This document shows positions 22,093 through 34,362 of a stretch of DNA of 64,000 bases, piece after piece. The DNA lies in contig NC_064048.1 of the NCBI RefSeq assembly GCF_932526225.1, forward strand, positions 6,060,627-6,124,626, in the 5' to 3' direction. The notes under the pieces are model-generated. The model searched no databases and was not told the DNA's origin. It was given only the letters and a program-made list of their open reading frames with translations. Made by a program: the position numbers and the translations under genes. The stretch is from Nematostella vectensis. Taxonomy: Eukaryota > Cnidaria > Anthozoa > Actiniaria > Edwardsiidae. How positions within the stretch are numbered: position 1 is the stretch's first letter; each line of letters begins with the position of its first letter.

Positions 22093-22130
22093 GCATTTTT
22101 TAAAATGCACGAGTCTTAAAAGACTCGTGC
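22093..22130. repeat. Two overlapping short palindromes
   Basis: GCATTTTTTAAAATGC overlaps GCACGAGTCTT-AA-AAGACTCGTGC (22107-22130), the latter with perfect 11-base arms. A further GCACGAG lies at 22145. This could be a hairpin RNA, a terminator-like fold or a decayed MITE. Confidence 0.5.
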
Positions 22131-24287
22131 CGGCCAAAGGCCTGGGCACGAGTAATTATTGGCGGTCGCGCAACAACAATTTAGGGACTATAAGCGTAAG
22201 TTTTTTTTTTTTTTTTAATTCAGTTTTAAATTAAGGGAAGGGCTGCTCTATCAGACACTCGCGTAAAAGAAAATGGATTAATTATGTCATAAATATAAGA
22301 TCGGTACGGGAAAATAATAGAAAGTGACGAGGTATAGTCTGGAAAATAGATAGTATGCTTCAAAGAAAAATATTATTTATTGACTGTATTCCTCTATTAA
22401 GCGACCACATTCATTAATTTGAGACGTCCACCATTTTCCTATTCTAAGTGCAATATTCAGTTTCGCTAGCATCCGCACCATATTAAAGAGCCCAAGTTAG
22501 TCGCACATATTCTAATTAAGAAGACAATGACATAAAATCTCAAAATAACCATCTAAAAACAAAGGTTTGTGCTCCATTTACTAAATTTAGTTCAGAAATA
22601 TATAAAAAAGTTTTTATAATGAAAATGGATGCTTTCTCACACTTTGTAATTTGCAGACAAGAAAGGCGTATGGCACAAATTGAAGAAAAAATGGAAACTT
22701 GGTTCCAAGAAGTATGAAGTGATAATTTTTTATTAGTTAATGTCTTAGCGATGTGATAGCGATTCGATTCGAATTCCGCCTAGTTTTAAGACAAGGACTC
22801 GGGGACTGTACCATTCAAAGTGAATCGCAGAACTGAGAGTTAATGGATTTTTTTCCCAAATAAAATAGAATTTTTTGGAAATAGCATAAAGGCATGCTTG
22901 TCTTTTTAAAATTTGCAAAGACGACGGAACGACCATATGATATCTTTGTATTTTATGATACATCATGTTATCTCTCTAGCTCCTGTACAGCTAAGCTGAA
23001 CATAATAGGAGCGTAGCGAGGCTGTCATCTGCATTATAGATAAATCAGAGTTGAATAAAAAAAAACTTCATAACATCTCGAACTTGACATCCAGTTTTTG
23101 GCGTGCCTTTTAAACTTAGTGCAGATTAGTATACATACTAGTATATACAATATTTCCTATGCGATCCCAATTTCAATGCAACTTGAGAAGCAACGGACCG
23201 AGAAATTCCATCGTTTAAGATTATTTCCCATAAAGCTAGTGGGATCTAAAATCGCGATCGTTATGGCGAGATTACTGTATCAAGGTTCCTCTTCTAAGGA
23301 AGTATTCTCGAGGATATATCACTTCAACTTACCTGAAAATCCGTCGACTTCACATATATGAAACGTTTTCTCACACTTGATACCATTTGAGGTCACTACC
23401 CAGTAGGCCGAAGATAAGTCTGGGAATGAATAAAAATGCGATCTCAAGAAAAAAAAAATAAAAAGAAATTGTGTGAGTGCCATTATTTTATTAGCGTCAA
23501 AGGTACTGTCAACCGCCCACGGTTCAGGCGTGCTTTATTTACCAGCAGCACAAGCAGGGCTAATGGTTTTTGCTATTCTTTACTGCCTTAGCCACGCGTG
23601 GGGAACTAATTAAATTTCTCCATTAAAGGAAGATACTAGGCAAATTGCAATGGGAGGAACTAGTTCAATAATCTCGTTTCAAGTGTCCTCTTGCACTTTA
23701 AGAACTATTATCCTTGCCTCCATTTGTAGAGGTTGTGCAAAAAAGTATTGAAAACAAACATAGAAACCAAAAGATGAAAATGATGCCGGGAAACCTGTCT
23801 ATCACATTCACTTACCTCGAAAATAAAGAATACAAATAGAAACTAATAAGGACTTCTAGGCGTTAGTGATTTAAATTGATTCTAAAGTCCAAAACACAAG
23901 TAAACCTACTGCAATGACTATTTCTCATTAACGACCGCGGTCGTTACAGGAGGATCCGGACCGCTGAACAGCCCATCAGCGTGCGCCATTTCACTGGAAG
24001 TGGTTGTTGGCATATAATAAGGGAACATAAACAAGGTTGCTAGTATTTAGACGTGGATTTGTTTCTATTTTATACGGTTATTTGCTCATTTGTTCGATAC
24101 CCACGAAGAACTGCCGGCTACGACATGGTAAAATCTAAACCTCCTCCTACCGTCGAGTTAGTATAGACTGACTTTATTTTTTCTCCTTGTTTTAGCTTGG
24201 TTGCTCGACTGGTTTTCTTACATTATCTATGCTTATTAAGATTTATTCAGGATAAAAGTATTTTCCCCTTTTTTGTATAAATAATAG
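22131..24287. other. Gene-free; one perfect 18-bp palindrome
   Basis: Mostly AT-rich. TAACGACCGCGGTCGTTA at 23929-23946 is a perfect palindrome, a possible dimeric protein-binding site. Frames at 22745 (minus) and 23098 (plus) have no recognisable features. Confidence 0.45.
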
Positions 24288-24461
24288 CAAAATATAGCTC
24301 CATTTTTAACTCGTGAAGGGACTTCTGTGTCACTCGATCGTCGGAAAGCGAAATTTCAAGTCCAGCTCCGTCTTGAGGAAAGTTCTATCAGCGTTCCGAA
24401 ACATTCACCCGATGTAGAAAAGAAAAATGAGGAAGTCTGCAGGGGGTCGTCTAAAGTGTAA
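24288..24461 (+). CDS. Coding-like exon candidate, unrecognised protein
   Basis: The frame is open from a TAG at 24285-24287 to TAA at 24459-24461. The best part reads SVSLDRRKAKFQVQLRLEES then SISVPKHSPDVEKKNEEVCR, charged and with balanced codons. A plausible donor, AAAGT|GTAAGA, has its GT at 24458-24459, and a possible acceptor ends at 24318, giving an internal exon of about 24319-24457. No domain recognised. It sits at the edge of the GC-richer 24.3-25.5 kb island. Confidence 0.35.
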   Translation, partial: QNIAPFLTREGTSVSLDRRKAKFQVQLRLEESSISVPKHSPDVEKKNEEVCRGSSKV

Positions 24462-24801
24462 GAGACGAGGGGGAAGACTTTTATATGAAAGATACTCTTC
24501 TTGATGGCATTTTTTTTCTTGGTTTGTCCCTACAACTCGCTTCCAAGGTTATCAGCGAAGAATGCCTCATCATTTATAAAATTGCAAAATTATAACTTTG
24601 AGACGAAATGTTTAGTTACTCTTTTATGTTATCTAGTACATGTCACAAAATCGCGATGAACTTGCTTATTTGCTACCGGTTTCAGCCGCGCTTTTCTCGC
24701 GTGGCTTTTCCTGGTCTTTCCATCTGCAGGAATTCTTGCTTGTCAATTGTTATTCTCGTGGCGAAATTCAAAACTCCCCGTAATTGCTCGGTTTCCGACC
24801 C

Positions 24802-24885
24802 TTATTGGTCGGTCACCTCGTTGACAAACTCGCACTCTTCAAGAACTTTCAACCGAGCTTTTCTCGGCTCCGAATTCACGCTCAT
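24802..24885 (-). CDS. Candidate first exon of a minus-strand gene
   Basis: ATG at 24885-24883 opens MSVNSEPRKARLKVLEECEF then VNE, a charged helix-like start. The frame stops at 24804-24802, but GAG|GTGACC (GT at 24816-24815) could splice it before the stop, giving a 69-base coding exon 24817-24885. Divergent from the plus-strand start at 25174. No family recognised. Confidence 0.3.
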   Translation of the reverse strand: MSVNSEPRKARLKVLEECEFVNEVTDQ

Positions 24886-25173
24886 TTCTGAGCCTCAAAA
24901 CTGTAATGTGCGCAAAGTATAAGAGCTTGACCGCACAATTTGGCAAAACGCTAGGTTATTCATTCAAGAGTGATACCGTGAGCGGCTTTTAAGGGATTTC
25001 GAGCGGATCGTATTTTATGTACTTCGGTGTCGTGTTACCTGGAGATTGTACATTCCTCTAACTTTGACTCAAATTTGCATAAGCACGCCGGGCACAAAGG
25101 GTCCTAAAATCGGCAATGTTCGCCTGTACTTTTGATCAGCGGATGCGCGCGTGAGTCTGGCGGGGTTTTCAAA
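24886..25173. promoter_or_regulatory. Possible divergent promoter
   Basis: The 288 bases between a minus-strand start (24885) and a plus-strand start (25174) are richer in CpG than the surroundings (GCGCAAAG, CGAGCGGATCG, CACGCCGGGCAC, GATGCGCGCGTG). The plus-strand ATG lies in CAAAATGGCGGC, a YY1-like motif common at animal start sites. This is inferred from layout and composition only. Confidence 0.35.
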
Positions 25174-25413
25174 ATGGCGGCTCGCTACAGCCGTGAAGAA
25201 GTGCTCGCTCTTGTCCTTGATGACAGTGATCCTGAATATAAAGAGGATTATGACAACCCTACGACAACGAAGACCGGCAAAAACTCTCGGCGGTTTTGCT
25301 TGTCCATTTTTTTTTTTCCAAGGACAAGAAGGGAGAAGTTCTGCACTTTTTTTCGATCCGTTTATTTAAGGTGTTTTGCTTTACTTTGTCCGGCTTCACA
25401 TCAGAAGAGGTGA
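25174..25413 (+). pseudogene. piggyBac-like transposase N-terminus, probably truncated
   Basis: ATG at 25174 opens MAARYSREEVLALVLDDSD, then PEYKEDYDNPTTTKTGKN. An R-Y/F-(S/T)-x-E-E-(A/V)-L-x-x-(I/V)-x-D-D/S-D start followed by acidic residues is the usual N-terminus of piggyBac transposases. After about 40 codons the frame passes through a T-run and loses resemblance. A second frame (GFTSEEVIGFFKRQLKGMKT, ending at 25505) looks coding-like, so there may be a frameshift or a short intron ending at TTTTTCCAAG (about 25321). No DDD catalytic core is present. It could also be the first exon of an unrelated gene. Confidence 0.35.
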
Positions 25414-25620
25414 TTGGATTTTTCAAACGCCAGCTTAAAGGAATGAAGACCGGGCATAAGGTGTCCCTTTTTGTCTCCGAAAACAAGGAGCTGAGACTAG
25501 CGTAAAATACATGCCGATCGCAGGTTGTTCTTTCTTTTTATTATGGAGAATGGAACACTTGTGGGGTTCCACAACACAAAAACTGACATTCTCGTTTTTA
25601 CTGTTTTCTAACCTCTTTCC

Positions 25621-26600
25621 AAGGAACACTTCTATTCAAGGAACACCTCTATTCAAATGACACCTCTATTCAAGGGACACCTCTATTAAAGGGACACCTC
25701 TATTCAAGGGACACCTCTATACAAGGGACACCTCTATTCAAGAGACACCTCTATTCAAAGTAAACCTCTATGCAATTGACACCTCTATTCAAAGAATACA
25801 TCTATTCAATGGCATATCTCTCCTTAACTCAAGGAATAGTTTTGTTTTATGGACAACTTTATTCAATGAACATCTCTATTCAAGTTACACCTCTATTCAA
25901 AGGGCACCTCTATCCAGGCAGACAATGCATTATTTTTAGTAAGATGAGATTCCTGACGAAAAATAGATATTGAATTCAGTGCTTTTCTGCAGTCTCTGTT
26001 GTCGTATGGTTGTCATGATCCTCGTTATATTCAGGATCACTGTCTATACAAGGGACCCTCTATTCAAGGGACACCTCTATTCAAAGAATACCTCTATTCA
26101 ACGGCATTATCTCTCCTTAACTCAAGATAGAACCTCTATGATATTCAAAGAACACTTTTGTTTTATGAACAACTTTATTCAATGGACATCTCTATTCAAG
26201 GGACACTTCTATTCAAAGGGCACCTCTATTTTATGGACATACTATTCTAGTGACACCTCTATCAAGGGACACCTCTACCAACAAGAGACACCTCTATTCA
26301 AGGGACACATCTATTCAAGGGACAACTCTAGTGAGGGACTCCTACTTTAAGTATATCTGTATTAATAGAAAATATCTGGCAGAAGTATGAAATTGCAAGA
26401 TTTATTTCAGAAATAGAGGTTACAAAATATGTAACAATTCAATAAATATTGTAAATATATATATATATCACTGTCTATACAAGGGACCCTCTATTCAAGG
26501 GACACCTCTATGAAATTGACACCTCTATTCAAAGAATACCTCTATTCAACGGCATTATCTCTCCTTAACTCAAGATAGAACCTCTATGATATTCAAAGAT
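25621..26600. repeat. 17-bp minisatellite (AAGGGACACCTCTATTC)n with higher-order duplication
   Basis: Many imperfect 17-base units fill the block, with interruptions. A larger segment (CACTGTCTATACAAGGGACC through AACGGCATTATCTCTCC and CAAGATAGAACCTCTATGAT) occurs at about 26038-26140 and again at about 26468-26595, and a looser form lies at about 25785-25880. Because 17 is not a multiple of 3, frames cycle and produce open TSIQGTPLFKGHLYS-like peptides (67 and 126 codons) that are not genes. Confidence 0.8.
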
Positions 26601-28648
26601 ATATTTATAAATATGATATTCAAAGATATATTTATAAATATATATATATATATTTATAAATTGATATGATAATCTTATATTATTCATTATCTTATGAATA
26701 AAGTATTTATTAAATGGTCTCTATTACCATAAAAGGCACGAGCACTTCTAAAATTGAAGTAAGATTATATAAATATTTTTCAAATAAATTTTTACTTTTT
26801 TGCTAAATCCTTAATTGCTTTAAGCAATGAATGTCAAAAAACTGAATGAATGTCAAAAAACTGTTGTGTGACAGAATAAATATTGGCAAGAATTAATAGT
26901 TATGGATATATCAGAATATATATAAATATATCAGCATTACAGTATTATGCCTCAGAATTCAAATATTACATAACTATTATTTTCAGATAGTATAGATCAC
27001 TTTGTACAGTATATACAAAAAAATATGTGTGAACATTTGCAACATTTTGTTGCATGGGATTTTGAAAACCTCAATAAAGAATAATTTACCAATATATTAA
27101 AGTATTTTAATTTTAGTACCATAGACAAATGTTGTTTATTTCTTCCCTGATTCTAGTATATACATTACATATTTACTAAGGGATATACAATTCCAGTTTC
27201 CTTACATTTCTTATGAACCTGCATTAGGTAGCCACTTTATTTTATGCCGAAAGCAGATCAATCACACTTTTTATGTAAGAACACAATACAGTAAATGCTC
27301 TGCCAACATGCACTCTTGTGAGTGGACAGCTTTACTTCCAAACAACTTTTCTAAACCCAGATTTTGCATCATTGAAATACTGTGTTCAAGTTTATCATAG
27401 ACCTCACTGCATCACAATAACAATGTTCTTATTCATAAAAAAAGAGTTGCTGATGATTTGAAATAATATATTGATCAAATGTATTCCAAAATTAACATAC
27501 AAATATGTCTTTTTTTTTATTTGCTGTAATTTGTAATTGTATAACATAAGAGATAGTCTGCATTTAGCATTTGTAAAGATAATGGGATAAGTAGAAAGTA
27601 TACCAACTTTTTTTTTTACAAAAAAAAGTTCAATAAAGATAATAGAAAATCAAACATTTTATTTAAAAAAAATATTTCATCACCTATCAAAGTCTATCTT
27701 TCATAAAAAAAATCATTTAACCATTGGATGCTTACAAATAGATTCTTTTTTTTTGCTATCAAATTAGCCTCTTACATCTTTTTTCTCACCTTTTTAAGGA
27801 TACAATCCACCTCAGAGTACATCTAACATGCTATTTTCTACAGGATTACATACCTTTATTATTTGACTCTTAGAGCCATGGCAATCAGCCACCAAGAAAT
27901 GTTTGGATGCAACATTTATATCATGTACACAAAGTGTGTGTACATCAAACATGTTCTGGATGTATGTCAAGGCAAGATAAAAAACAGAGAAATAATGGAA
28001 ACATGTAAACAGTAGTATTGTAACCCTAAGTGACAGCATTTTGGGTGTAGTCAACAGTAATTCTTACCCCTAAGATATCTTAAAGCTTGCACATCACTAT
28101 AGCATCACTATAGCAGGTAGCATGACCCCTCCCTCAGTGAAGCATGTCGGATTCTTCCTCCTCGACACTGCATTTCCATTTAAAAACCCCTTCTGACTGC
28201 CTCCTTCCTGACTGTTACCTTCCCTACGACTGTCTGAATCTACCTACCTATTTTTAACTGCTATGCAGAGTAAGGTTATTGATTACATTTAAATATAATA
28301 GCCTAATAATATAATAACCTAATTACTGCTATCTATTTTCTATTGAGGATATCACTAATCTGAAGAGAATATCCATGTAGCCATCAAATATGAAACAAAC
28401 AAACAAAGATAATAATTAGACCAACATGAAACTACAAGTCATCTGTTTGGAAGAACTCAGAATTTAGAAAGTACTAAGTCTTACTTAACTATTTTGATTT
28501 GACTAAGTTTTCTGATGTAACTTAATTGATTATCATATTTGGTTTCACTTGAGTTTCGTTAAGAACAAGTTTATCCAAGAATACAATAAACTGAAGCGCT
28601 GTTGAAACTGAGAATACTTTCACAACAAAGAATAATTATTGTTTATAA
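26601..28648. other. Very AT-rich, no gene
   Basis: Contains AT dinucleotide patches (26453-26470, 26640-26660), a tandem duplicate of GATATTCAAAGATATATTTA, a TGAATGTCAAAAAACTG duplicate near 26830-26865, and CATCACTATAG duplicates near 28095. The 80-codon minus frame at 27812-28054 is unrecognised. Confidence 0.5.
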
Positions 28649-28662
28649 GCTACCATAGCAAC
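28649..28662. promoter_or_regulatory. RFX X-box-like site
   Basis: GCTACCATAGCAAC differs at one position from the X-box pattern GTNRCC-N(0-3)-RGYAAC bound by RFX factors, often near ciliary genes. It is followed by GCGCGCGCCGAG. No adjacent gene is confirmed, so it may be chance. Confidence 0.25.
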
Positions 28663-29999
28663 GCGCGCGCCGAGTTTTTTTAGTTCTATTCCATGTGTTA
28701 TTTCTTTGACGAAACGATCTTTCGATCTAAAAGAACCAACAATTTGACTATAATTTATAACTCAATAAATCACCCCTCTCAAATAACACGATAGCGTAAA
28801 ATAATGCGCAAGTCTGGCTAAAACAAATATGTCCTTTCCTTTCGATTCCTTTTCTACAAGCACTGCATTTCTACAAAATGAGTATTATATGTAAACACAT
28901 TCTATTTGGTTCTTTATAAATACCTTTCTGCTAAGCCTTCTCAGCTTTTCTCGCTTCGCTTTCAAGTTTCTTCTCAGCGATGCTTTGCTAAAGGGAAGAA
29001 AACTCATCCTCCAGGTCCTGCAGTTCTCACGAAGAGTCGATCACATTCTGTCACTTTAATTTAGCCTCTCGCATTTACTCTCCGAGACTGAACCTCTTTG
29101 GCATATTTACAATTAAACTTGAAAATTAGAGTGAGGTTTCAAAAATAATCGCGCGAGAACAGAGGAGAAATCTACAAAACCAAAATCATAACGAAGACAT
29201 TCAGGGATTCAAGAATCGGACTACCCTGCTGATTTTCAATAAATTCTTTCGACGTAAAAATAAAATCGGGACTCAAAATAACTGCATTCAAGACATTTTG
29301 GGAAAAGTCGCGGAAAGACCGTATCCCTTTGAAGAATAGGCGCAGGAACCACGCGAAATTCTGGCCGTGTTTGATACCAAATCAAACCTTGTTCTTCCGT
29401 CTGTGCTTTCCCGCCATCCGATCTTATTTTCCGAAGCTAGCGAAAATCCTACGAGCCTTCGAACATAGGGCCCGAGCAGATTCGTAAATTCGGCACCAGT
29501 CCTCTAAAAACGTGCCCCGTCCAAGATGGCGATTTGACACGGAAAACCCTGCCGCTTTTGGAGTGTTTTGTGCCCGGCGTGAAGAACAAAGAACAATATC
29601 TCAAAAGCCGAACACGGTCTGGTAGGTGCGTGTATGGTGTTTAACATAAGCCATAAAAAGCAAAGATCTGCCGGATTGTTTAGACACATAATGGATTTTA
29701 AGGGATGGGATTTGCTTAAAACAAGCGCGTGATTAGAGCCTGTTAAAAAATAAACCATTTCATCAAACCTAAAAACAAATAGACTTATCGTATTTCCCAT
29801 TTATTTAGCTTTCCAATGACATATAACATGATCATATCCGATAAAATCTAACACGCGTATCGACATTTTTCCACGACACTTTGGGTTTTTCGGCGTCCTG
29901 CGGGCTAAAGGCACCCCCGTACCCTGGTTCCAGAGCCTCGTGCGTCTCCCCACTAGGCTCTGCAATCAGAGTAGCATCCCCGTAATCTTAAAATGAATT
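28663..29999. other. GC-richer non-coding stretch with promoter-like motifs
   Basis: TTTCCCGCC (29407-29415) is an E2F-like site and CCAAGATGGCG (about 29517-29527) is YY1-like, followed by a donor-like GTCTG|GTAGGT at about 29620. The ATGGCG frame stops after three codons. A 98-codon minus frame (29504-29800) starts at ATG but has no domain. A CCTGGTTCCAGAGCCTC word at 29923-29939 belongs to the motif family noted at 34.13 and 38.81 kb. Confidence 0.3.
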
Positions 30000-30295
30000 T
30001 ACCCCTATTAGTAGTTGAGGGCAGTGAACCAAAGAAATGTTAAAGAAATAACAATTTTTAAACGCATTCTCAGATTTCCTGGATTTTATTTTGGTGCTCA
30101 CTTTGCGGTGGGGAAAGTATTTGTATGCTATTTTGTAAAAGATAGGACAATCAGCCCCATCTACTTTCATGGAGCACACCCTGAGTCCACCCCCTCCTCA
30201 ATAGATGATGCTTCGTACCTTTCTTGCCCTAATCAGTGTTGTGATATGGCATTTACAATAAAAAAACAAGATTATACATATAATTTTATTATAAT

Positions 30296-30375
30296 AAACC
30301 AAAGATGGTGGGCAGTAATTAGCGGTGCAGACACTCGCAGCGACCCGGGTTCAATCCCCACTAAAAGAGCGTTAT
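30296..30375 (+). mobile_element. tRNA-like SINE fragment
   Basis: GGTGGGCAGTAATTAGCGG (weak A-box region) is followed by GACCCGGGTTCAATCCCC, a good Pol III B box. It ends at AAAAGAGCG directly before the trinucleotide array at 30382, which may be its tail. Too degenerate for a tRNA. Confidence 0.4.
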
Positions 30376-30381
30376 TTTTTT

Positions 30382-30669
<288 letters not shown>

Positions 30670-31179
30670 ATTTGACTGTTCTTGGTGTGTTAGGACATCG
30701 AAAAGGAAAAAAAAGGTATAAGGACATTTCTAATATGCACTCTCAGCATCTTGGATTTGTTCATGCTTTGTTCAGTATCCTGTATATCTTTTATGCACAC
30801 AAGAAAATAACTAGGAAAATAAATTTGCATTCACCATTGGCTCGCAGAGCCTTTGATTATTTTGTGGTCCGATATCCATCAAATCGCGCGCTCTGATTGG
30901 CTCTCGTGAGGTTCACCTCCAATAAGTCGATTTGTAAAATGACTAACGAGAACGTTGCTTTTTATGCCCTATTATACTGAGTTTCACATTAAAACATGTT
31001 TTATCGGGATTCGATTGACAATTTTTCTGCCCTCGTCGCCGGTCAGTATTCACGATATGGTAAATGACATATGTAAGTTTTTAGCTGGATGATATACCCA
31101 AACACACCCAATACTAGATATATAGATATGAATGCGCTGCGAGTGGTCTAAACGAACTAATGGCATACAACGAGCCCCT
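30670..31179. other. No gene seen
   Basis: Contains CGCGCGCTCTGATTGGCTCT (about 30885), a CCAAT-type motif, but no exon. Confidence 0.4.
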
Positions 31180-31585
31180 TCCCGATATACGTTAAAATGG
31201 CATATTTCGTCGAATATGTTCTGATACCGAAAATAAGTTGCTGAGAAAAAAATATTTGTTCCTTTTTCCCATGAGGGACCATTCCTTTTTTTCCCAGTCA
31301 GCATTTGTAAGAATTTTTTTTCCACTGCCACCAGCAGTTTCCAGCCAGCGGCATTTTCGCACATAAATGATTGCCCGTATAACCGATCCGGACGATTTTT
31401 CCCCAAGCATCCGCTCGAGCGCCCCCAAAAATATTCCCAGCACAATTAGTTCGACTCCATAAATATGCAAGCAAAACCAATCGGGACTATTTTTTTTGCC
31501 AGCAACCGAGGGTCGAACATTTTCCCAGCCAGCAAAAAACGGGCTGCTGCGGAACAGATATTTTGCCGCACCTGGCTAACAGGGC
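31180..31585 (-). repeat. Dispersed repeat, family C copy 2
   Basis: In reverse it matches 9720-10125: GCGGCAAAATATCTGTTC, GGCTGGGAAAATGTTCGACC, GGAGTCGAACTAATTGTG, TCAGCAACTTATTTTCGG and CGGGAAGGGGCTCGTTGTAT. Overlapping minus frames of 60-131 codons share a MVLLAxLWSRT phrase with copy 1, which reflects DNA homology. No known domain. Confidence 0.6.
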
Positions 31586-32842
31586 TCCAACAAAACAAAT
31601 TCAAAACACTTCATCCATTTACCTTTCTTGTGTGCTTTAATGGATTGCTATTTGTCAAAGCCACAGCAGTATTAGTAGAGTTGCAGCATCTAATTTTTTT
31701 TCCCCTCAGAATGAAAGAATTTACAAAACTCACCTTTATACATTCGTTTACTCCTTTGGCTTTTTATTCTGGCTCAGATTCGTATTTCGTGTAGAATAAG
31801 ATTGACACGAGAAATAAAGTATTATTTGGACAGAAGTATCAGAAGCGGACTTGTTTTTGTTCGAGAATTCGTATTTCAGAGATTATTTTTTTAATTCACC
31901 ATGATTATAAAACAGTAACTCAAATAATAAATAGAGTTACGGTAAAGTAAAACTTCATTTTAAATTTAGACTTATTTAATACGATTTGAATACGTACCGT
32001 TTCATTCGTTTCGGCGAGAAACCAACATGGATAAACGTACTTTTACTTCTTTAATGGCTTCGATTTTTCTGCCTTAGGCGGAACCACAGGGCTCCCGCGC
32101 GATGACCAAAAAACGTCATAGTTATATTCCATTTCTCCATACCCATGGTGTTCCGCGCTGGCCCCGCTAGACCTACCCATGTACGAAACAATGCGTGTTT
32201 AGCAGCATGGGTGAATATTTATTCGGTCTTAATTTCAGGCTTGGTGCTTCTTATGATGAGTAAAAAGGGAACAATGCCTTCTTTATCTCCAGTAAGTTTA
32301 GAATAACAGTAGCGGTAAACAACAGTTTGAGGGTGAACTTGACAATCCGACGCGCGCTAGCGTGGCCACCTTGACTTTTTTAATAAAAGCCAATGAGGAT
32401 GCGAGAAATGTGTTTCCTTGATTGGCATCAACCTCACTAGCCAACCAGCGTAACACAAAATAATGTACATGTGTGGTGTACCACGCGTATACCACTTCCG
32501 TTTTACGCCGGCGCGGTGCAATTTTGAAGCTATTTGGGCATGCGCCAAAGTCGTCGTGAAACGTGGCTGCCGGCTGGCTAGCTGGCTATCAATTTCACAC
32601 TTTTATAAATGAGTTCGTAACTAATGGTTTTATTTTTTTATTGTATAACTCGATAAACGATATAACTCTGACTACACATGCGCAGTAAAGCATAACTACC
32701 TCATTGTACCTTTATTTTTACTCCGGCATTTTAATACTCAAATATTAACGAAACTCATAAAAGTATCAAACTTGTATTGGTATAATGTGGTATAATGCAA
32801 CATGAATTTAAATTGACTTTCAAATTTATTGGGCGACACAAG
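31586..32842. other. No recognisable gene
   Basis: AT-rich, then GC-richer at 32.05-32.57 kb. CCAACATGGATAAACG (about 32023-32038) opens a 16-codon frame with good start context but no donor. Overlapping minus frames at 32298-32548 are unrecognised. Confidence 0.35.
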
Positions 32843-32872
32843 CTCCCTGTGCCCCACCCCCCGCGATGGCCC
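32843..32872 (-). repeat. hAT-like MITE end
   Basis: The reverse complement reads AACAGGGCCATCGCGGGGGG then TGGGGC, the same end type as at 3.44 and 45.60 kb. Confidence 0.4.
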
Positions 32873-32984
32873 TGTTATTTACAACACACTGTCAGCTTGG
32901 ATCCAAAGAAACTGAGTTCTGTATTAAATCTCATTTCACAGTGCGGAACATTACCATTTTTGGTTATATTTGATAAACAATCTG

Positions 32985-33107
32985 ATAAACCAATCAGAGA
33001 TGAGTATTACTATGCCCAGTCTCACGCGGACCCGCCTCAACTCAGAGTGGGAAAACAAAATGGCGGTTCCGTCGAATCGGGAAATCATGTTGAACGCCGC
33101 TTTTTAA
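32985..33107 (+). promoter_or_regulatory. Promoter-like patch with YY1-like ATGGCGG start
   Basis: CCAATCAGAG (a CCAAT box, about 32990) precedes a GC-richer segment and then CAAAATGGCGGTTCC. ATG at 33060 opens MAVPSNREIMLNAAF, stopping at 33105-33107. No clear donor lies before the stop. It could be a transcript leader or chance. Confidence 0.25.
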
Positions 33108-34128
33108 CTCTCTGCTAGCAGTGATTTCTTCTTATCTGTTTAAGCAGGGATTTCACCGACTCAGTGCGTCATATATACCCTATTTGTGTTGTTTCTCATC
33201 GGCAACAGACCTAATTGGAAGGGTTATTTTTACGACTTCACCGAATTGTACTGTAATGAACGCGGAAGGGTAAGCCACTGCTAGCAGGCTATAACATGGA
33301 TCAATTATCTAATTATCTAGTTGTACGTTTCATCAAGTCATACAAATGCACAAAATTTCCCTGGATTTATCTTGCTTTCGCACTCGGAATGAAGACACTC
33401 CAAGAAAAATTTTAGCTGGGATATTGAAACTAAAATGAATCTTATACAGAATGGCAGCGAGTCTCATTACAAAAAATGAAGCTAAATCGTATACAGATTG
33501 GCCGCGAGTCACTGTTTTTTGTATGCAATTTAAAGACACTACATGAAAGTACTGTTTAAATGTTTATATTTGATCCTGGAATAAATAGATTTGCTATGAT
33601 CAGGAAATCTCAGGGATGGCAGTCATTATTCATTGCTGCATTAGTTTGCTATTGCTCGTTGTAAAAAAAGTCCTCACCACAAATGCTCACATTATGGCTT
33701 TTTTTTTTATAAATGGATTCTAGAGGGGGCACTTGTTTGAGGGGCTATGTAATGTGCTTATTCAATGAGGGGTGTATGTATACCTCGGTGTCAGAACCAT
33801 CCCCAAAGGACTTCATTGTATCCAGCTCTGTTTTTATCATGATTCATTTATTCAAAAAAAGGAAGTTTTGTGACACAAATCGTGCTTAATACACAGGTTC
33901 TAACACCAAGTTAGAGCCATTGAGGGTGTATTTCATTGTGTGTGCAGACAAATGGAAAAAAGGCATAAAGTGTAAACTAGGGTGAGGAAAAGGCATGGTA
34001 AGGGCAAAGGGGTGGTGACTAAGGGTATGTCTAATTGGGGGTGCTGACAATGGTTGTGAAGATGAAGTAAACTTGTACCATGTTTGATTACTAGGCTTGG
34101 AGATAATAGGAGAATGGGAGTATAGTCA
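33108..34128. other. No recognisable feature
   Basis: AT-rich. AATGAACGCGGAAGGGTAAGCC (split here as ATGAACGCGGAAGG and GTAAGCC, near 33256) resembles a tiny first exon with a donor but is unsupported. The 104-codon minus frame at 33933-34247 is unrecognised. Confidence 0.3.
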
Positions 34129-34160
34129 TACCCTGGGTACCAGAGGCTCCAAGCTTCACT
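34129..34160. repeat. ACCCTGGGTACCAGAGGCTCC repeat motif
   Basis: The ordered block CCCTGGGTACCAGAGGCTCC then GCTTCACTAG recurs at 38805-38839 as CCCTGGGTACCAGAG, CTCCGAACTTCGCTAG, and in shortened form near 29.93 kb. It is probably the end of a dispersed element. Confidence 0.4.
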
Positions 34161-34340
34161 AGAGCAGATATCATATGGAAAATATCTCAATTTGAAAAGA
34201 TTTCCCAAACGATATTTTACTTTCGAGCACAGGAACTCATCAATCAAATATCAAACTTGGTATAGAGCAGGATACTTTGCTGTTTTGGTCGCATATCAAA
34301 CATATTCCCAACATATAGTGTCCTTCGTATGTATTGCCTT

Positions 34341-34362
34341 ATATGGGCATTGATGCCCATAT
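34341..34362. repeat. Perfect 10-bp-arm palindrome
   Basis: ATATGGGCAT-TG-ATGCCCATAT. Isolated, of unknown role. Confidence 0.6.

Noticed and set aside
25970-26350. 126-codon frame with HLYSRDTSIQ-like repeats
   Set aside because: The 17-bp minisatellite cycles frames; no start context, splice sites or domain.
28920-29060. Minus-strand coiled-coil-like exon (QSIAEKKLESEARKAEKA)
   Set aside because: Attractive composition and a TTTTCTTCCCTTTAG acceptor, but a stop lies 18 codons in and other frames are also open; unsupported.
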